Numbered from the stretch's first letter, positions 26,385 to 34,534 are shown. The stretch is DNA of 64,000 nucleotides from Mycobacterium sp. GA-1199 (GCF_001500045.1 NZ_LQIX01000054.1:1-64000); one strand, 5' to 3'. The notes: generated by a model not told the origin, from the letters alone. Translations and numbers: made by a program.

Positions 26385-27232
26385 CGAATGTTCTCCTCGG
26401 CGCGCGGCAGCCAGCGCGTCGCTCGCCTGCCGATCAGTTCGACTGCGGCGGCCGTCGTGAAGCCCAGCACACCGATCGTGATGATGCCGACGAACACGTC
26501 GGAGTAGTTGAGAACCGTGTAGGCCTGCCACGTCCGGTACCCGACACCCAGTCGGCCGGAGATCATCTCGGCCGAGATCACACAGATCCACGCCACGCCC
26601 ATGCCGACCGAGAGGCCGCCGAACAGACCCGGCAGGATTCCCGGTAGCACGACCCGGCGCAACACATCGGCGCGGCTGCCTCCCAGCGTGCGCACCGAGT
26701 CCTCCCAGATGGTCGGCAGCGCGCGGACCGCGTGACGCGTGCTGACCATGATCGGGAAATACGCCGCGAGGAACGTGATGAACACGATCCCCGCCTCGTC
26801 GGTGGGAAACAAAAGGATCGCGACCGGCACCATCGCGATGGCCGGGATGGGTCGGGCGAGCTCGGCGAGCGGTCCGAACACGTCGGCGAACACCGTCGAT
26901 CGGCCGAGCATGATGCCGGTGACGACACCGACGAGTGCGGCAAGCCCGAACCCGGTCAGGATCCGGATCAGCGACTGCCCGAGGTCGAGCCAGTAGTTCT
27001 GGGTGCCCAGCCGGCCGGTGAGCGCGGTGGCGACCTCGGTCACCGTCGGGAGGGTGTCGAAGCGCAGCCACGCGCGAACATCGTTGGCCGTCAACACCTG
27101 CCAGAGCACCACGGCCGCGACGACGGACCCCACCCGTACCGACCGGCGGCGCCAGACCACCGACTTCCCGTCGCGCACCGGCGCGGCCTCGACACGCACC
27201 GGGGATTCGATCACGTCGGCCACGGTCGTCAT
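26381..27232 (-). CDS. ABC transporter permease, SsuC/TauC type
   Basis: 283 aa with six or seven membrane helices and the inner-membrane-component loop (EDSVRTLGGSRADVLRRVVLPG) that docks the ATPase. The cytosolic N-terminal 30 residues are polar. ATG 27232 overlaps the binding-protein stop. It probably works as a homodimer with the neighbouring ATPase. Confidence 0.92.
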   Translation of the reverse strand: MTTVADVIESPVRVEAAPVRDGKSVVWRRRSVRVGSVVAAVVLWQVLTANDVRAWLRFDTLPTVTEVATALTGRLGTQNYWLDLGQSLIRILTGFGLAALVGVVTGIMLGRSTVFADVFGPLAELARPIPAIAMVPVAILLFPTDEAGIVFITFLAAYFPIMVSTRHAVRALPTIWEDSVRTLGGSRADVLRRVVLPGILPGLFGGLSVGMGVAWICVISAEMISGRLGVGYRTWQAYTVLNYSDVFVGIITIGVLGFTTAAAVELIGRRATRWLPRAEENIR

Positions 27233-28656
27233 GCCGCACCTGCCAACGCCTGCTCGTAGTCGACCGCGGCGCTACCGGGATGCGCGGCGATGAACCGCTG
27301 CGCACCGCCGGGGGTGGCGAACGGCCGGTAATCTTGGCCGTCCTTCACCCAGATCGCTTTGTCGGCGAACCAGCGGGTGCCGAACTCGGTGTCGGGCACG
27401 TAGGCGGCGCGGATGATCGACCCGCGGGCGGTGGCCTCGCGAACCGCCTTGAGCAGACACGCGGGCGTCGCCGCGGGTTGCGTGGCGTCGGCGCCGTCCA
27501 ACCACAGTTCACCGGCCTGGGCGGGATCGGTCACCGCGGTGTTGCAGACCGGGTCGGTGCCCTTGATCAGCGACGGGTTGGCCGTGGCCGCCACCGCCTC
27601 GTCGTAGTCGAGGCCGCGCTCGTCGAATGCGGCGCGCAGCGGAGCGTCCTCGACGAAGCGGGCCACGTCCAGGTCGGCAAAGTCGTCGATCGACTTCAGA
27701 TATGGCACATCACCTTCGAGCGCTTTGATCAGCGACGGCTTGAGCGTCGTGTCGAACGACGTGCCGCCGGGACCGTTGTAGAGGTACACCACCTCCTGCG
27801 GCAACCCGCTGGCCTCGGCGACGATCCGCGCGGCCTCCAACGGTCGGTCGTTGAGGAATTCGGTCGCATCCAGCTGCGCCTGCAGGAACGCATCGAGCAC
27901 CTCTGGGTGCTCGGCCGCGTAGGCACGCCGCACGACCACCCCGTGCAGGGTCGGGTAGTCCAGCTCTGCGCCGTCGTAGAGCAGCTTGGCCTTGTCCTGG
28001 AAGACGAGCAGCCCGGGCCAGGCGACGAACTGCGAGAGTGCCTGTACCTGACCGGATTCCAGGGCCGAAGCGCCGACCTGCGGTTGCTGGTTGAGCACCT
28101 CGACCCCGGTGGTGGGGTCCACGCCCGCTCGCGACAGCGCCTGCACCAGCATGCCGTGGCCCGCCGACCCGACGCTGGCCGACACTTTCTGGCCCTCGAG
28201 GTCGGTCAGCGTCTGCGCCGGTGAATCCGGTTTGACGACAACCATGTTCAGTGCGCCCCTGGGGTTGTAGCCCGTCACCGAGACGATCTCGGTGCGGGCG
28301 CGCTCGTTGGCCTGCGTCTTGGATCCGTTGATCAGCATCGGATAGTCGCCCATGGATCCGATGTCGATCTTCTCGGCGACCATCTGTGCGGTGATCGGCG
28401 CTCCGGTGTCGTAGTCCTGCCACGTCACGCGGTACTCGGTGCCGGTGCGCTCGCCGATGTCGCCGAGTCGCCGCTCCAGGTATCCCTGTGCGCGCAGCAG
28501 CGTGCCGGCGGTGACGGTGTTGATGGTCTTGGACTGGTATCCGACGACGACGTTGACGACGTCGGAGGAATCGGACGCGGAGTCGAGCGCGCAGCCCGAG
28601 GCCGCGACGGTGAGCCCGGCGGCCAACGCGGCCAGGCGGATGAACGGTCTCGCCAT
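27229..28656 (-). CDS. ABC substrate-binding lipoprotein with NosL-like C-terminal domain
   Basis: 475 aa. N-terminal signal with lipobox ending at Cys22 (AASGC). Residues about 35-365 form a SsuA/NrtA/ThiY-like binding domain. From about 366 an extra domain follows, with Cys371 (DPVCNT), Cys400 (PACLL) and a TRWFADKAIWV...FATPGGAQRFIAAHPG pattern. This resembles the core of NosL copper chaperones (W-x-D/A-A-x-K-A then a TP/FAT turn), although the CGM copper motif is missing. Such a fusion is unusual. GAGGAC precedes the ATG. Exported and anchored outside the membrane; the ligand is unknown. Confidence 0.85.
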   Translation of the reverse strand: MARPFIRLAALAAGLTVAASGCALDSASDSSDVVNVVVGYQSKTINTVTAGTLLRAQGYLERRLGDIGERTGTEYRVTWQDYDTGAPITAQMVAEKIDIGSMGDYPMLINGSKTQANERARTEIVSVTGYNPRGALNMVVVKPDSPAQTLTDLEGQKVSASVGSAGHGMLVQALSRAGVDPTTGVEVLNQQPQVGASALESGQVQALSQFVAWPGLLVFQDKAKLLYDGAELDYPTLHGVVVRRAYAAEHPEVLDAFLQAQLDATEFLNDRPLEAARIVAEASGLPQEVVYLYNGPGGTSFDTTLKPSLIKALEGDVPYLKSIDDFADLDVARFVEDAPLRAAFDERGLDYDEAVAATANPSLIKGTDPVCNTAVTDPAQAGELWLDGADATQPAATPACLLKAVREATARGSIIRAAYVPDTEFGTRWFADKAIWVKDGQDYRPFATPGGAQRFIAAHPGSAAVDYEQALAGAA

Positions 28657-28666
28657 GGTGGGGTCC

Positions 28667-28894
28667 TCAGCGGATCAGGTAGGGCATGTTGACGGTGACG
28701 GCGCCGGTGGGACAGCGCGCCGCGCAGGGACCGCAGTACCAGCACTCGTCGACATGCATGAAGGCCTTGCCGTTGTCGGGGTTGATCGCCAGCGAGTCGA
28801 GCGGGCAGATGTCGACGCACAGCGTGCAGCCCTGGATGCACAACGACTCGTCGATCGTCACGGGCACATCGGCGCGTTGGTTGATCAGTGTCAC
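28667..28894 (-). CDS. Two-[4Fe-4S] ferredoxin, AprB-like
   Basis: 75 aa. Two cluster motifs: Cys19/23/26/30 (CxxxCxxCxxxCP) and Cys51/54/57/61 (CxxCxxCxxxCP). The second motif with CWYCGPCAARCPTGAVTV resembles the APS reductase beta subunit. GTG start overlaps the GntR stop (GTGA), and the lipoprotein ATG follows 10 nt after the stop. Likely electron partner of the AprA-like flavoprotein encoded four genes downstream. Confidence 0.9.
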   Translation of the reverse strand: MTLINQRADVPVTIDESLCIQGCTLCVDICPLDSLAINPDNGKAFMHVDECWYCGPCAARCPTGAVTVNMPYLIR

Positions 28895-29634
28895 GGGTTG
28901 CTCCTCATCAGGCTGCCGCGCATGGTGATTCGGTCACCGCGCATGCGGATGTACTCCAGGTCGACGGGCTGGCCGTCGTCGAGACTGGTGAGTCGTTCGA
29001 GCATCAACAGGGCCGCGCCGTCGGGCACCTGCAGCGTCGCCGCGGAGTGCGCATCGGCCGAAACCGCCTCCAGCGCCAGTGTCGCCGCGCCCAGCCGGTG
29101 ACCGCTGACCTGTTCGATGAGCGCGAACACGTCGTTGGTCTCCAACGGGCGCGCCACCACCTCGGCCCCGATGTCGGGGGCCAGGTACGTCAGATCGAGT
29201 GACAGCGGAAGGTCGCCGAGATAACGCAGCCGCTCGATGAAGACGACCTGCTCGCCCGGTTGCAGCCGCAGCCTGCGGGCGACCGCGGGAGGCGCGGACA
29301 GGCGCTGCACCGCGCGGACCTCGTTGCGAACCTCGCCGTAGTCCTTGAACGTCTCCTTCAACCCCACCAGCGCGTCGAGCCCGTGGTCGTACTTCCGCAC
29401 CGCCACCTGGGTGCCGACCTTGGGCCCGCGATCGATCAGCCCCTCGTTCTTGAGAACGGTGAGCGCCGCGCGAATCGTGTTGCGGGACACGAAGAACTCG
29501 GCCGCCAGATCGTGCTCGGCGGGCAGGCCGCCGTCGAAGGCGCCCGCGTGGATCTGGTGGCGCAACACATCGGCGACCTGCCGGGCGCGATCGGCGCGGG
29601 GCCGGCGCAGGGGCGTCGGCTCGGGCTGCGACAT
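28891..29634 (-). CDS. GntR-family regulator (HutC/UTRA type), first gene of the AprA-like operon
   Basis: 247 aa. N-terminal winged helix (QVADVLRHQIHAGAF...LPAEHDLAAEFFVSRNTIRAALTVLKNEGLI) and a C-terminal UTRA-type ligand domain from about 90. ATG 29634 is preferred; a -10-like TAGCGT lies eight bases upstream, suggesting a leaderless mRNA. A 46-codon extension is possible but lacks support. Being in the same operon, it probably regulates it and senses the imported substrate or a product. Confidence 0.88.
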   Translation of the reverse strand: MSQPEPTPLRRPRADRARQVADVLRHQIHAGAFDGGLPAEHDLAAEFFVSRNTIRAALTVLKNEGLIDRGPKVGTQVAVRKYDHGLDALVGLKETFKDYGEVRNEVRAVQRLSAPPAVARRLRLQPGEQVVFIERLRYLGDLPLSLDLTYLAPDIGAEVVARPLETNDVFALIEQVSGHRLGAATLALEAVSADAHSAATLQVPDGAALLMLERLTSLDDGQPVDLEYIRMRGDRITMRGSLMRSNP

Positions 29635-29813
29635 GCCGAACACGCTAGGGGCGTGGGCGAGCCGTCGCGCGGTGCCCGACATCGCCTCGAAACGGCGACG
29701 TTCAATGCGCCGCCCGCACCGGGCGGCTACCAGGTGAAACTGCGCCGATGGACGCGTATGCGCCACCAGCACTGCGGCAACCGATTAACAATCGCGGTGA
29801 ACGAAAGTTGGGG

Positions 29814-30365
29814 TTATTGCATGCTGCGCGAGAGGACCCGGCCGAACTGCAGCAGCCGTTGCATTTGAGCGAGCCCACCGTTGTCGACGGACTTGTAGTA
29901 GCGGAACGACTCGCAGTAGATGTCTGACTCGGTGGCCGACTTCTGCCGGACGCGGGTGATCAGTTGGGTGTACATCCGCAACCTCACCTCCGACAGGCGC
30001 CGAGTGCCGTCGTCGAGCACCTCGTACTCGGTCGTGAGCACGTGATCGGTGATCGTCGACAGCAGGATCGTGCGCACCGATGCGTTGAGGACGCGACGGT
30101 CGCGGTCGGTCGACGACATCTCGTCATCGGCGCGCCACATGATCAACCGGTGCCCGTCGGTGAGGACGACCTCCTGCCACAGGGCTTGGTCCTCCTCGCC
30201 CCACGGCTCGTCGATGTAGCCGCGCGACATGATGAACGACTTGATGATCGGCAGGTCCACCACCGGCCGCAGTTGGTCGAGCGCGAGTTCGGGGTCGCGG
30301 AGATACACCCTGGCCGCTTCGTCGACGCTCGTGTACGGCGCCCAATCCTGCGGTGTGGGCATCAC
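29814..30365 (-). CDS. Conserved mycobacterial protein downstream of nusB
   Basis: 183 aa, no recognised domain, no signal or membrane segment. Mixed alpha/beta composition rich in charged residues. GTG 30365 follows the nusB TAG directly, with ATG 30362 as an alternative, so it is cotranscribed with efp-nusB. M. tuberculosis has a small unknown gene (Rv2532c) at this place, from memory; whether they are homologous is not certain. The 179-bp gap on its downstream side separates it from the GntR gene. Confidence 0.7.
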   Translation of the reverse strand: MMPTPQDWAPYTSVDEAARVYLRDPELALDQLRPVVDLPIIKSFIMSRGYIDEPWGEEDQALWQEVVLTDGHRLIMWRADDEMSSTDRDRRVLNASVRTILLSTITDHVLTTEYEVLDDGTRRLSEVRLRMYTQLITRVRQKSATESDIYCESFRYYKSVDNGGLAQMQRLLQFGRVLSRSMQ

Positions 30366-30845
30366 CTATTTCCCGCTACCCTCACCCCGCACGGCCGCAG
30401 CGGCGGCTCGGATCTGCGGCGTCACGAGCATCACCTGACCGAGCACTCCGTTGACGAAACCCGGTGAGTCGTCGGTGGACAACTGCTTGGCGAGTTCGAC
30501 CGCCTCATCCACTGCCACCGGTTCGGGAACGTCGTCGGCATGCAGCAGCTCCCACACCGCGACCCGCAGGATCGCGCGATCGACCGCGGGCAACCGCTCG
30601 AGCGTCCACCCCTGCAGGTGGGCGGCGATCAGATCGTCGATGTGTGCGGCATGCTCCGTCACCCCCCGGGCCACCGTCACGGTGTAGGGATTCAGTGGCG
30701 ATACGTCGGACTGATTCTCGGCCAACGCATTTCGCGCATCGGCCACCTCCGCTGAGGTGAGTCCGCGCGCTTCGGCTTCGAAGAGCAGGTCGACGGCGCG
30801 CTTACGGGCCTGATGCCTTCCCCGATCGCCTTTGCGGTCACTCAC
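30366..30845 (-). CDS. nusB: Transcription antitermination factor NusB
   Basis: 159 aa all-helical NusB: the Arg-rich N-terminal helix (RKGDRGRHQARKRAVDLLFEAEARG) and ILRVAVWELLH...VAVDEAVELAKQ are typical. It binds boxA RNA with NusE in rRNA antitermination. The GTG start at 30845 lies inside the last unit of a 43-bp tandem repeat, which also supplies its ribosome site (GGAG, seven bases before). Downstream of efp. Confidence 0.96.
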   Translation of the reverse strand: MSDRKGDRGRHQARKRAVDLLFEAEARGLTSAEVADARNALAENQSDVSPLNPYTVTVARGVTEHAAHIDDLIAAHLQGWTLERLPAVDRAILRVAVWELLHADDVPEPVAVDEAVELAKQLSTDDSPGFVNGVLGQVMLVTPQIRAAAAAVRGEGSGK

Positions 30846-30888
30846 CCCGTCGCTCCGCTGCGCTCCGCTCGCCCCTCAGGTCACTCAT
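30838..30888 (-). CDS. Repeat-encoded mini-ORF 2 upstream of nusB
   Basis: ATG start in the middle unit, 16 codons, nearly the same peptide as mini-ORF 1. Its TGA overlaps the nusB GTG by eight bases, so terminating ribosomes could reinitiate on nusB. Expression unproven. Confidence 0.3.
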   Translation of the reverse strand: MSDLRGERSAAERRGE

Positions 30889-30931
30889 CCCGTCGCTCCG
30901 CTGCGCTCCGCTCGCCCCTCAGGTCACTCAC
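30881..30931 (-). CDS. Repeat-encoded mini-ORF 1 upstream of nusB
   Basis: GTG start in the distal repeat unit, 16 codons (M/V-S-D-L-R-G-E...), stopping at 30881. It overlaps the next mini-ORF start by eight bases. It has the same GGAG spacing as nusB. Expression unproven. Confidence 0.3.
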   Translation of the reverse strand: MSDLRGERSAAERRDE

Positions 30932-30963
30932 CCCGTCGCTCCGCTGCGCTCCGCTCGCCCAGG

Positions 30964-31527
30964 TCAGGCATTCACCCGACCCAGATAGCTGCCGTCGCGC
31001 GAATCGATCTTGAGCTTGTCGCCGGTGTTGATGAACAGCGGCACCTGGATCTCGGCACCGGTCTCGACGGTCGCGGGTTTGGTGCCCGCGCTGGAGCGGT
31101 CGCCCTGCAGGCCCGGCTCGGTGTGGGTCACCTCGAGCTCGACGGTCACCGGCAGTTCGAGGTAGAGCGGGTTGCCGTCGTGGAAGGCGATCTGCACCGG
31201 CATGCTCTCGAGCAGGAAGCCGGCGGCACGGCCGACCAGCGACTCGGGCAGCGGGTGCTGCTCGTAGTCCTCGGAGTCCATGAACACGAAATCCGTACCG
31301 TCGCGGTACAGATAGGTCGCGTCGCGCCGGTCGACCGTCGCGGTCTCGACCTTCACCCCGGCGTTGTAGGTCTTGTCCACCGTCTTGCCGGAGACGACGT
31401 TCTTGAGCTTGGTGCGCACGAAGGCCGGCCCCTTGCCCGGCTTGACGTGCTGGAACTCGATGATCTGCCAGAGTTGGCCGTCGATCACCAGGACGAGCCC
31501 GTTCTTGAAGTCGGCGGTCGTTGCCAC
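30964..31527 (-). CDS. efp: Translation elongation factor P
   Basis: 187 aa, standard EF-P with KOW, S1-like and C-terminal OB domains. Relieves ribosome stalling at polyproline. The loop residue Lys32 in KPGKGPAF is the site that is modified, or left bare, in the family. GTG 31527 is used, with AGGAG upstream; the longer open frame overlaps pepQ. 16 bp after pepQ. Confidence 0.98.
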   Translation of the reverse strand: MATTADFKNGLVLVIDGQLWQIIEFQHVKPGKGPAFVRTKLKNVVSGKTVDKTYNAGVKVETATVDRRDATYLYRDGTDFVFMDSEDYEQHPLPESLVGRAAGFLLESMPVQIAFHDGNPLYLELPVTVELEVTHTEPGLQGDRSSAGTKPATVETGAEIQVPLFINTGDKLKIDSRDGSYLGRVNA

Positions 31528-31543
31528 GTTGGTAGTACTCCTG

Positions 31544-32629
31544 TCAGAGGATGGCCAGTTCCTTGGGGAACCGGGTGAGCAAGTCTGGAGTGTCGTTTCC
31601 GACGACGAGCGTGTCCTCGATCCGGACACCGCCACGGTCGGGCAGGTAGACACCGGGCTCCACAGTCACCGCGGAGCCAGCAAGCAGTGTACCGACGGAC
31701 GCGCCGCTGATTCCCGGCGCTTCGTGGATCTGCAGCCCCACGCCGTGGCCGAGGCCGTGGGTGAAGTTCTCGACGTAGCCGGCATCGGCGATGACCTGCC
31801 GCGACGCGGCGTCGACGTCCTTGCACGCGACTCCCGGTGCCAACGCTTCGCGACCGGCCTTCTGCGCGGCGGACACCAACGCGTAGATCTCGTGCTGCCA
31901 GTCCGCGATCGGCGCGAGCACGAAGGTCCTGGTCATGTCCGAGTGGTAGCCGCTCACCAATGCACCGAAGTCGATCTTGACGAAGTCACCGGCGGCCAGC
32001 ACGGCGTCGGTGGGCCGGTGATGCGGGATCGCCGAGTTCGGCCCGGCCGCCACGATCGTCTCGAACGACGGACCGTCGGCGCCGTGCTCGAGCATCAGCC
32101 ATTCCAGCTCGCGGGCGACCTCCTTCTCGCTGCGCCCGGCCCGCAGCCCGCCCCGGTCGACCAGGTCCCGCAGTGCCGCGTCGGCCGCCTCGCATGCCAG
32201 CCGCAGCAATGCGACCTCGCCGGCGTCCTTGACTTCGCGCAAGGCCTCGACGGTCCCGGCGGCGCGCACCAGTTCGGTCCGCTCGCCGGCGGCCTTCGTC
32301 AGGACCGAAAACGCATCGACGGTCACCACGTGACTCTCGAAGCCGAGCCGGCGCACTCCGTCGGCGGCGGCACGACCCGCCAGATGCGGTCCGCAGGCCC
32401 GCTCGATCACGATTTCGGCGTCGGGCGCCTGCTGCCCCGCCTGCGTGCGGTAGCGCCCGTCTGTCGCCAGCACCGGCGTTTCGTCATCCGCCTTGACCAG
32501 CAGCGCGGCATTGGAGCCGGTGAACCCGCTCAGATAGCGCACGTTGACCAGGTCCGATACCAACATGGCATCGATTCCGGATTCGGCCAGCCGCTCGCGC
32601 AGCCGGTCCCGGCGCTGTGAAATAGTCAC
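31544..32629 (-). CDS. pepQ: Xaa-Pro aminopeptidase / dipeptidase (M24B)
   Basis: 361 aa, creatinase N-terminal domain (1-130) and pita-bread metallopeptidase domain. Metal ligands are visible in KIDFGALVSGYHSDMTRTF (two Asp), HGLGHGVGL (His), and the two Glu of TVEPGVYLP and RIEDTLVV. Removes proline-linked N-terminal residues in the cytosol. GTG start. First gene of the pepQ-efp-nusB unit and divergent from the membrane-protein gene at 32663. Confidence 0.94.
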   Translation of the reverse strand: MTISQRRDRLRERLAESGIDAMLVSDLVNVRYLSGFTGSNAALLVKADDETPVLATDGRYRTQAGQQAPDAEIVIERACGPHLAGRAAADGVRRLGFESHVVTVDAFSVLTKAAGERTELVRAAGTVEALREVKDAGEVALLRLACEAADAALRDLVDRGGLRAGRSEKEVARELEWLMLEHGADGPSFETIVAAGPNSAIPHHRPTDAVLAAGDFVKIDFGALVSGYHSDMTRTFVLAPIADWQHEIYALVSAAQKAGREALAPGVACKDVDAASRQVIADAGYVENFTHGLGHGVGLQIHEAPGISGASVGTLLAGSAVTVEPGVYLPDRGGVRIEDTLVVGNDTPDLLTRFPKELAIL

Positions 32630-32662
32630 GGTCGATGACGCTACTCGCTAAGGTGAGGCCCC

Positions 32663-33208
32663 ATGAGTAAGTGGTTGCTGCGCGGACTGGTGTTCGCGGC
32701 CCTGATGGTGATCGTGCGATTGCTGCAGGGCGCGCTGATCAACGCGTGGGAGACCAAGGCGGGACTGATCAGTGTCGTGCTGGTCGTTCTGTACGCCGTC
32801 GCGGTGTTCCTCTGGGGGTTCGTCGACGGACGCGCCGACGCCCGCGCCAATCCGGACCCGGACCGCCGCGGAGACCTGGCGATGATCTGGCTGCTGGCCG
32901 GCCTGTTCGCCGGGATCGTCAGCGGCGCGGTGGCCTGGTTCATCTCGCTGTTCTACAAGGCGCTCTACGTGGAGGCGCTCGTCAACGAACTCACCACCTT
33001 CGCGGCCTTCACCGCGCTGCTGGTGTTCCTGTTCGCGCTCGCGGGGGTGGCGCTCGGCCGCTGGCTCGTCGACCGCAAGGCCGACCAGACCCCGCACCTG
33101 CACCGCGCCGGTGACGACGACCGCGCGGACACCGACGTGTTCGCCGCCGTCAGCCAACCGGGCACGGACGAGACCACCCAGACCGCGCCCCGCGACGACC
33201 GGGTCTAG
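32663..33208 (+). CDS. Four-helix membrane protein (B-4DMT-type, Rv2536-like)
   Basis: 181 aa with four membrane helices (about 5-20, 32-52, 72-95, 107-130) and a polar tail of about 50 residues. Mycobacterial relatives are labelled B-4DMT family transporter; substrate not known. GAGG four bases before the ATG. Divergent from pepQ with a 33-bp gap, so the two share a very short promoter region. Confidence 0.75.
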   Translation: MSKWLLRGLVFAALMVIVRLLQGALINAWETKAGLISVVLVVLYAVAVFLWGFVDGRADARANPDPDRRGDLAMIWLLAGLFAGIVSGAVAWFISLFYKALYVEALVNELTTFAAFTALLVFLFALAGVALGRWLVDRKADQTPHLHRAGDDDRADTDVFAAVSQPGTDETTQTAPRDDRV

Positions 33209-33238
33209 CGCCGGGCCAAGCACTCTGTAGTTTCCCCT

Positions 33239-34135
33239 GTGAATCCGGACGAGTTCTGCACGTCCGACCAATGGAGTGTGCTGTCGTCCGCGGCGTCGAA
33301 CTCACAGCTCGCCGGGGTGCTCGGCGGCTTCCTGATCACCGCGATCGCCCTGCTGTTCGACAAGAACAGCCGCGAGGGCGTGCACACCCTCGCGCTGTTC
33401 TCCTCGGCCGTTCTGGTCCTGATGCTCGACAGCTTCCTGTTCAGCTTGATCACCGGGACCCAGGTGCCCGACGGATCGCGCCGGGCCACCTGCGCGATCG
33501 CCTGGACTCAGGGTGCGGTGTCGACCGGGATGCTGGCCGCGGGTGCGGCGGCGTTGTTCGGCGGGCTCGGCTGGATGCTGGCCAGCCACGCCGTCAACAA
33601 GGTGAGCGACCAGGACCCCGCCGACGTGCGCGCGTACTGCTTCCTTGCCGAACTCGGAGGCTGGCTGACCTTCGCGGCCGCGATGACCGCGACGCTGATC
33701 GTGTCCGAGACCTCGATCGACTATCTGCGCTTCATGTGGGGCCACCGGCCCGCGGTGTGGGTCGAGGGCGCCATCGTCGTCGCGGCCGCGGCGTTCGTCA
33801 TCGCCGATTTCGTGCTGGTGTACCTGCGCACCCGGACGTTGCGGAAGTCGTTGGCCGACACCGCCGAACCGACGCTGCTGGAGCTTCGGTCGATCAAGTT
33901 CGCGACCATCGGCACCGTGGTGCTCGCGATCGTCGGATCCTGGCTCGCCGTCAGCCTGGCCCGCATCCCCGAGGCCTGGCTCACGGCGCCGAACCCCGCA
34001 ATCGTCATCTGCGTGCTGGTGCTCACCCTCGTGTTGCCGACCGTGATCTCGACGGCGATCTGCTACTCGGTGGCCAGCACCGACGAACGCGGATCCTCAC
34101 CCAGGCTGGCCAGATACCGCAGGGCCAACAGGTAA
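33239..34135 (+). CDS. Multi-pass membrane protein of unknown function
   Basis: 298 aa with about seven hydrophobic helices and no family I recognise. GTG 33239 has no ribosome site; TAGTTT lies about six bases before it and could be the -10 of a leaderless mRNA. Its last 73 bases overlap the end of aroQ on the other strand. The helical region ends near residue 280, so the overlap encodes mainly the last helix and a basic tail. Confidence 0.7.
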   Translation: MNPDEFCTSDQWSVLSSAASNSQLAGVLGGFLITAIALLFDKNSREGVHTLALFSSAVLVLMLDSFLFSLITGTQVPDGSRRATCAIAWTQGAVSTGMLAAGAAALFGGLGWMLASHAVNKVSDQDPADVRAYCFLAELGGWLTFAAAMTATLIVSETSIDYLRFMWGHRPAVWVEGAIVVAAAAFVIADFVLVYLRTRTLRKSLADTAEPTLLELRSIKFATIGTVVLAIVGSWLAVSLARIPEAWLTAPNPAIVICVLVLTLVLPTVISTAICYSVASTDERGSSPRLARYRRANR

Positions 34136-34530
34136 CCCTGCACCCCGAGCCCGACGATCACCCCGGTGGCCACCGCGCTCAGGTACGAATGATGCCGGAA
34201 CTCCTCGCGCGCGTGCACATTTGAGATGTGCACCTCGATCAGCGGCGCGCGGAGTTCGCTGCACGCGTCGCGCAGGGCAACCGACGTGTGCGTCAGCGCG
34301 CCGGCGTTGATGATCACCGGATCCCCCGCGTCGGCGGCCGCATGAATCCAGCCCAGCAGGTCGGCCTCGTTATCGCTCTGGCGCACAACGGCCTTCAGAC
34401 CGAGGGTCTCGGCCTCGCGGTCGATGAGCGCCGCCAGCTCGTCGTGGGTGGTGCTGCCGTAGACGTCGGGTTCGCGCCGGCCCAGCCGGCCGAGGTTGGG
34501 GCCGTTGAGCACCAGCACGGTCTGGGTCAT
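34063..34530 (-). CDS. aroQ: 3-dehydroquinate dehydratase, type II
   Basis: 155 aa. Catalytic segments GPNLGRLGRREPDVYG (Arg and Tyr), INAGALTHTS and EVHISN are intact. Forms dodecamers; third step of the shikimate pathway. The last 15 residues (GEDPRSSVLATE end) overlap the convergent membrane gene. ATG lies four bases after the aroB stop. Named aroD in M. tuberculosis. Confidence 0.96.
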   Translation of the reverse strand: MTQTVLVLNGPNLGRLGRREPDVYGSTTHDELAALIDREAETLGLKAVVRQSDNEADLLGWIHAAADAGDPVIINAGALTHTSVALRDACSELRAPLIEVHISNVHAREEFRHHSYLSAVATGVIVGLGVQGYLLALRYLASLGEDPRSSVLATE

Positions 34531-34534
34531 GACG

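Larger units (their letters stand above)
30836..30964. repeat. 43-bp tandem repeat, three copies, filling the efp-nusB gap
   Basis: Units begin at 30836, 30879 and 30922. The first two differ at one base (C/T), and the third lacks three bases at its end, where the efp stop codon lies. On the minus strand each unit carries GGAG, seven bases, then (G/A)TGAGTGACC, a complete translation start site. The unit also contains internal AGCGGAGCG repeats. Confidence 0.92.

Noticed and set aside
20505..29634. Prophage or transposon origin of the accessory segment
   Set aside because: No integrase, transposase, att-like repeats or tRNA boundary seen; composition looks similar to the neighbours by eye.
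30836..30964. CRISPR or VNTR with spacers between efp and nusB
   Set aside because: Pure tandem units without unique spacers; treated as a tandem repeat.
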